DNA from: JBCCCJ01 sp039029315
Lineage (GTDB): Bacteria; Bacteroidota; Bacteroidia; J057
Assembly: GCA_039029315.1 (NCBI GenBank)
Contig: JBCCGK010000034.1
Location: 1-64,000 of the forward strand
DNA length: 64,000 nucleotides
Direction: 5' to 3'
Every line of letters starts with the position of its first letter. The first letter of the stretch is position 1. The notes beneath the pieces are model-generated. The model did no database searches. It was not told the origin of the DNA and was given only the letters and a program-made list of their open reading frames with translations. Shown here in pieces: positions 63,081 through 64,000 of this stretch. The translations under genes were made by a program, and so were the position numbers.

Positions 63081-64000
63081 ATGGTTGTGCATATCGTAGC
63101 ATTCGATATCCCATATCCTCCTACCTATGGCGGGGTGATAGATGTTTTTTTTAAACTTGTTGCCCTCAAGGAAGCAGGTGTGGGGATCATCTTGCATGCC
63201 TTTGAATACCACCGTGAACCTGCCAAAGAATTGGAGGATTTATGTGTGGAGGTAAATTATTATCCGCGAAAGCCTATTTTCAAATCTCTCCCGGTTCGGT
63301 ATCCCCATATTGTCAAATCTCGTGCTTCTCAACGCTTGTTGGCACGCTTGGTCGAAGACACACATCCTATTTTGTTTGAAGGCTTGCATACTACCTATTT
63401 TCTCAGCCATGAAAGCCTAAAAGACCGGACGAAACTGGTGCGAATGCACAATATTGAATGGGAATATTATTTTCAACTGTCTCAACGTGAGTCCCGTTAT
63501 TGGTACAAACAATACTACCAAGCTGAATCGAGACAACTACAATTTTGGGAAGATACGCTACCTTTTGCAGATCAGATCTTGACGATTTCTCCCAAAGACA
63601 CCGCCTATTATCAGGCAAAATTTAAGAATATTCATCATTTGCCTCCTTTTCATGCGCACAACAAATTGAGTTGCAAGACCGGAACTGGGGAGTATTGCCT
63701 ATACCATGGAAACCTCGGTGTTGTAGAAAATCATGAAGCCGCCATGTTTCTGGTGATGGAGGTTTTTGCTGCCCTGGAATATCCTCTGATTTTGGCTGGA
63801 TCAGATCCCTTGCCTGAGTTGATTGAGGTTGTGAATACCTTTGACCATATTGTTCTGCGGCCAAATCCGGGACAGGCAGAAATGATGGATCTTCTTCATC
63901 ATGCCCACATTCATGTTTTGCCAACCTTTCAATCAACAGGCATTAAGCTCAAATTGATCAATAGTCTGTATACAGGTCGCTGGGTACTGGTCAATCCCCA
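63081..64000 (+). CDS. Glycosyltransferase, 3' end outside the window
   Basis: At least 306 codons, open from the ATG at 63081 to the edge. Seen: MVVHIVAFDIPYPPTYGGVID (a GT-B type N-terminus with a nucleotide-sugar acceptor loop), LFEGLHTTYFLSHES, KLVRMHNIEWEYYFQLSQRE (about 117-136), SPKDTAYYQ, then the second Rossmann half (CLYHGNLGVVENHEAAMFLV, LILAGSDPLPEL, VLPTFQSTGIKLKLINSLYTGRWVLVNP). This resembles GT4-type glycosyltransferases. The upstream sequence contains TATCTTTA near 63069-63076, one base from the -7 box, very close to the ATG. The donor and acceptor are unknown. Confidence 0.8.
   Translation, partial: MVVHIVAFDIPYPPTYGGVIDVFFKLVALKEAGVGIILHAFEYHREPAKELEDLCVEVNYYPRKPIFKSLPVRYPHIVKSRASQRLLARLVEDTHPILFEGLHTTYFLSHESLKDRTKLVRMHNIEWEYYFQLSQRESRYWYKQYYQAESRQLQFWEDTLPFADQILTISPKDTAYYQAKFKNIHHLPPFHAHNKLSCKTGTGEYCLYHGNLGVVENHEAAMFLVMEVFAALEYPLILAGSDPLPELIEVVNTFDHIVLRPNPGQAEMMDLLHHAHIHVLPTFQSTGIKLKLINSLYTGRWVLVNP

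Noticed and set aside
1..64000. CRISPR arrays, tRNA or rRNA genes, transposases
   Set aside because: Read across both strands; I saw no repeat-spacer pattern, no tRNA T-loop motif in gene-free sequence and no transposase or integrase.

Overview
The window is a stretch of a Bacteroidota chromosome. It carries a complete type IX secretion/gliding core (porP-like, gldK, gldL, gldM, gldN), a porV-porU-type pair, a subtilisin with a T9SS C-terminal sorting domain, and several families largely confined to this phylum (DUF4290, DUF4271, DUF6089, DUF4340, PorV/PorQ). Promoter-like TAnnTTTG boxes are also typical of the phylum. GC content is moderate. The gene mix fits a Saprospiria- or Cytophagales-like environmental, secretion-competent bacterium; the exact lineage is inference. 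I saw no rRNA, tRNA, CRISPR array, prophage or insertion sequence.

Layout. 1-8.8 kb: a gene-free left edge with a perfect hairpin, a polytopic membrane protein, pyrF, an ECF sigma factor with a TPR-type anti-sigma partner, a DUF4340 protein, a small beta-barrel, and a divergent Hpt / sigma-54 response-regulator pair. 8.8-12.7 kb: a grpE-dnaJ-UPF1-like helicase operon behind a striking palindromic operator candidate. 12.9-19.1 kb: housekeeping genes (thioredoxin-like, murA with Asp in place of the catalytic Cys, DUF4290, rsmE) and a hemD locus preceded by a DUF4271 membrane protein fused to what looks like a truncated GH2 glycosidase. 19.2-27.1 kb: porP-gldK-gldL-gldM-gldN, a strong terminator, then a second full-length gldM. 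27.1-31.9 kb: LMW phosphatase, two POT transporters, a possible frameshifted gene remnant and an AcpH-like gene. 32.1-43.4 kb: porV, a 1648-residue C25 sortase (PorU2-like), glyS, the selenouridine pair mnmH-selD, and a protein I read as a divergent, loop-less serpin. 43.6-57.8 kb: accessory metabolism and envelope genes, including a secreted adenosine deaminase / purine nucleoside permease pair, an AAC(3)-type acetyltransferase and a VPGCxxC thioredoxin-MsrA fusion. 58.2-64 kb: a secreted S8 protease, a stand-alone nuoG and the 5' part of a glycosyltransferase cut by the window edge.

How it works together. GldL/GldM form the proton-driven T9SS motor, GldK/GldN the periplasmic ring, and PorP, PorV and the C25 sortase the outer-membrane side; the S8 protease is a likely cargo. 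SelD supplies selenophosphate to MnmH for 2-selenouridine in tRNA wobble positions.

The observations most worth a second look are the serpin-like protein (42289-43428), the GH2-DUF4271 fusion (16582-18234), the TGNCA palindrome upstream of grpE (12641-12684), the duplicated gldM, and the Cys-containing homologue of a selenoprotein family fused to MsrA (53864-54826). All calls were made by reading the sequence and from memory of families; no search was run.
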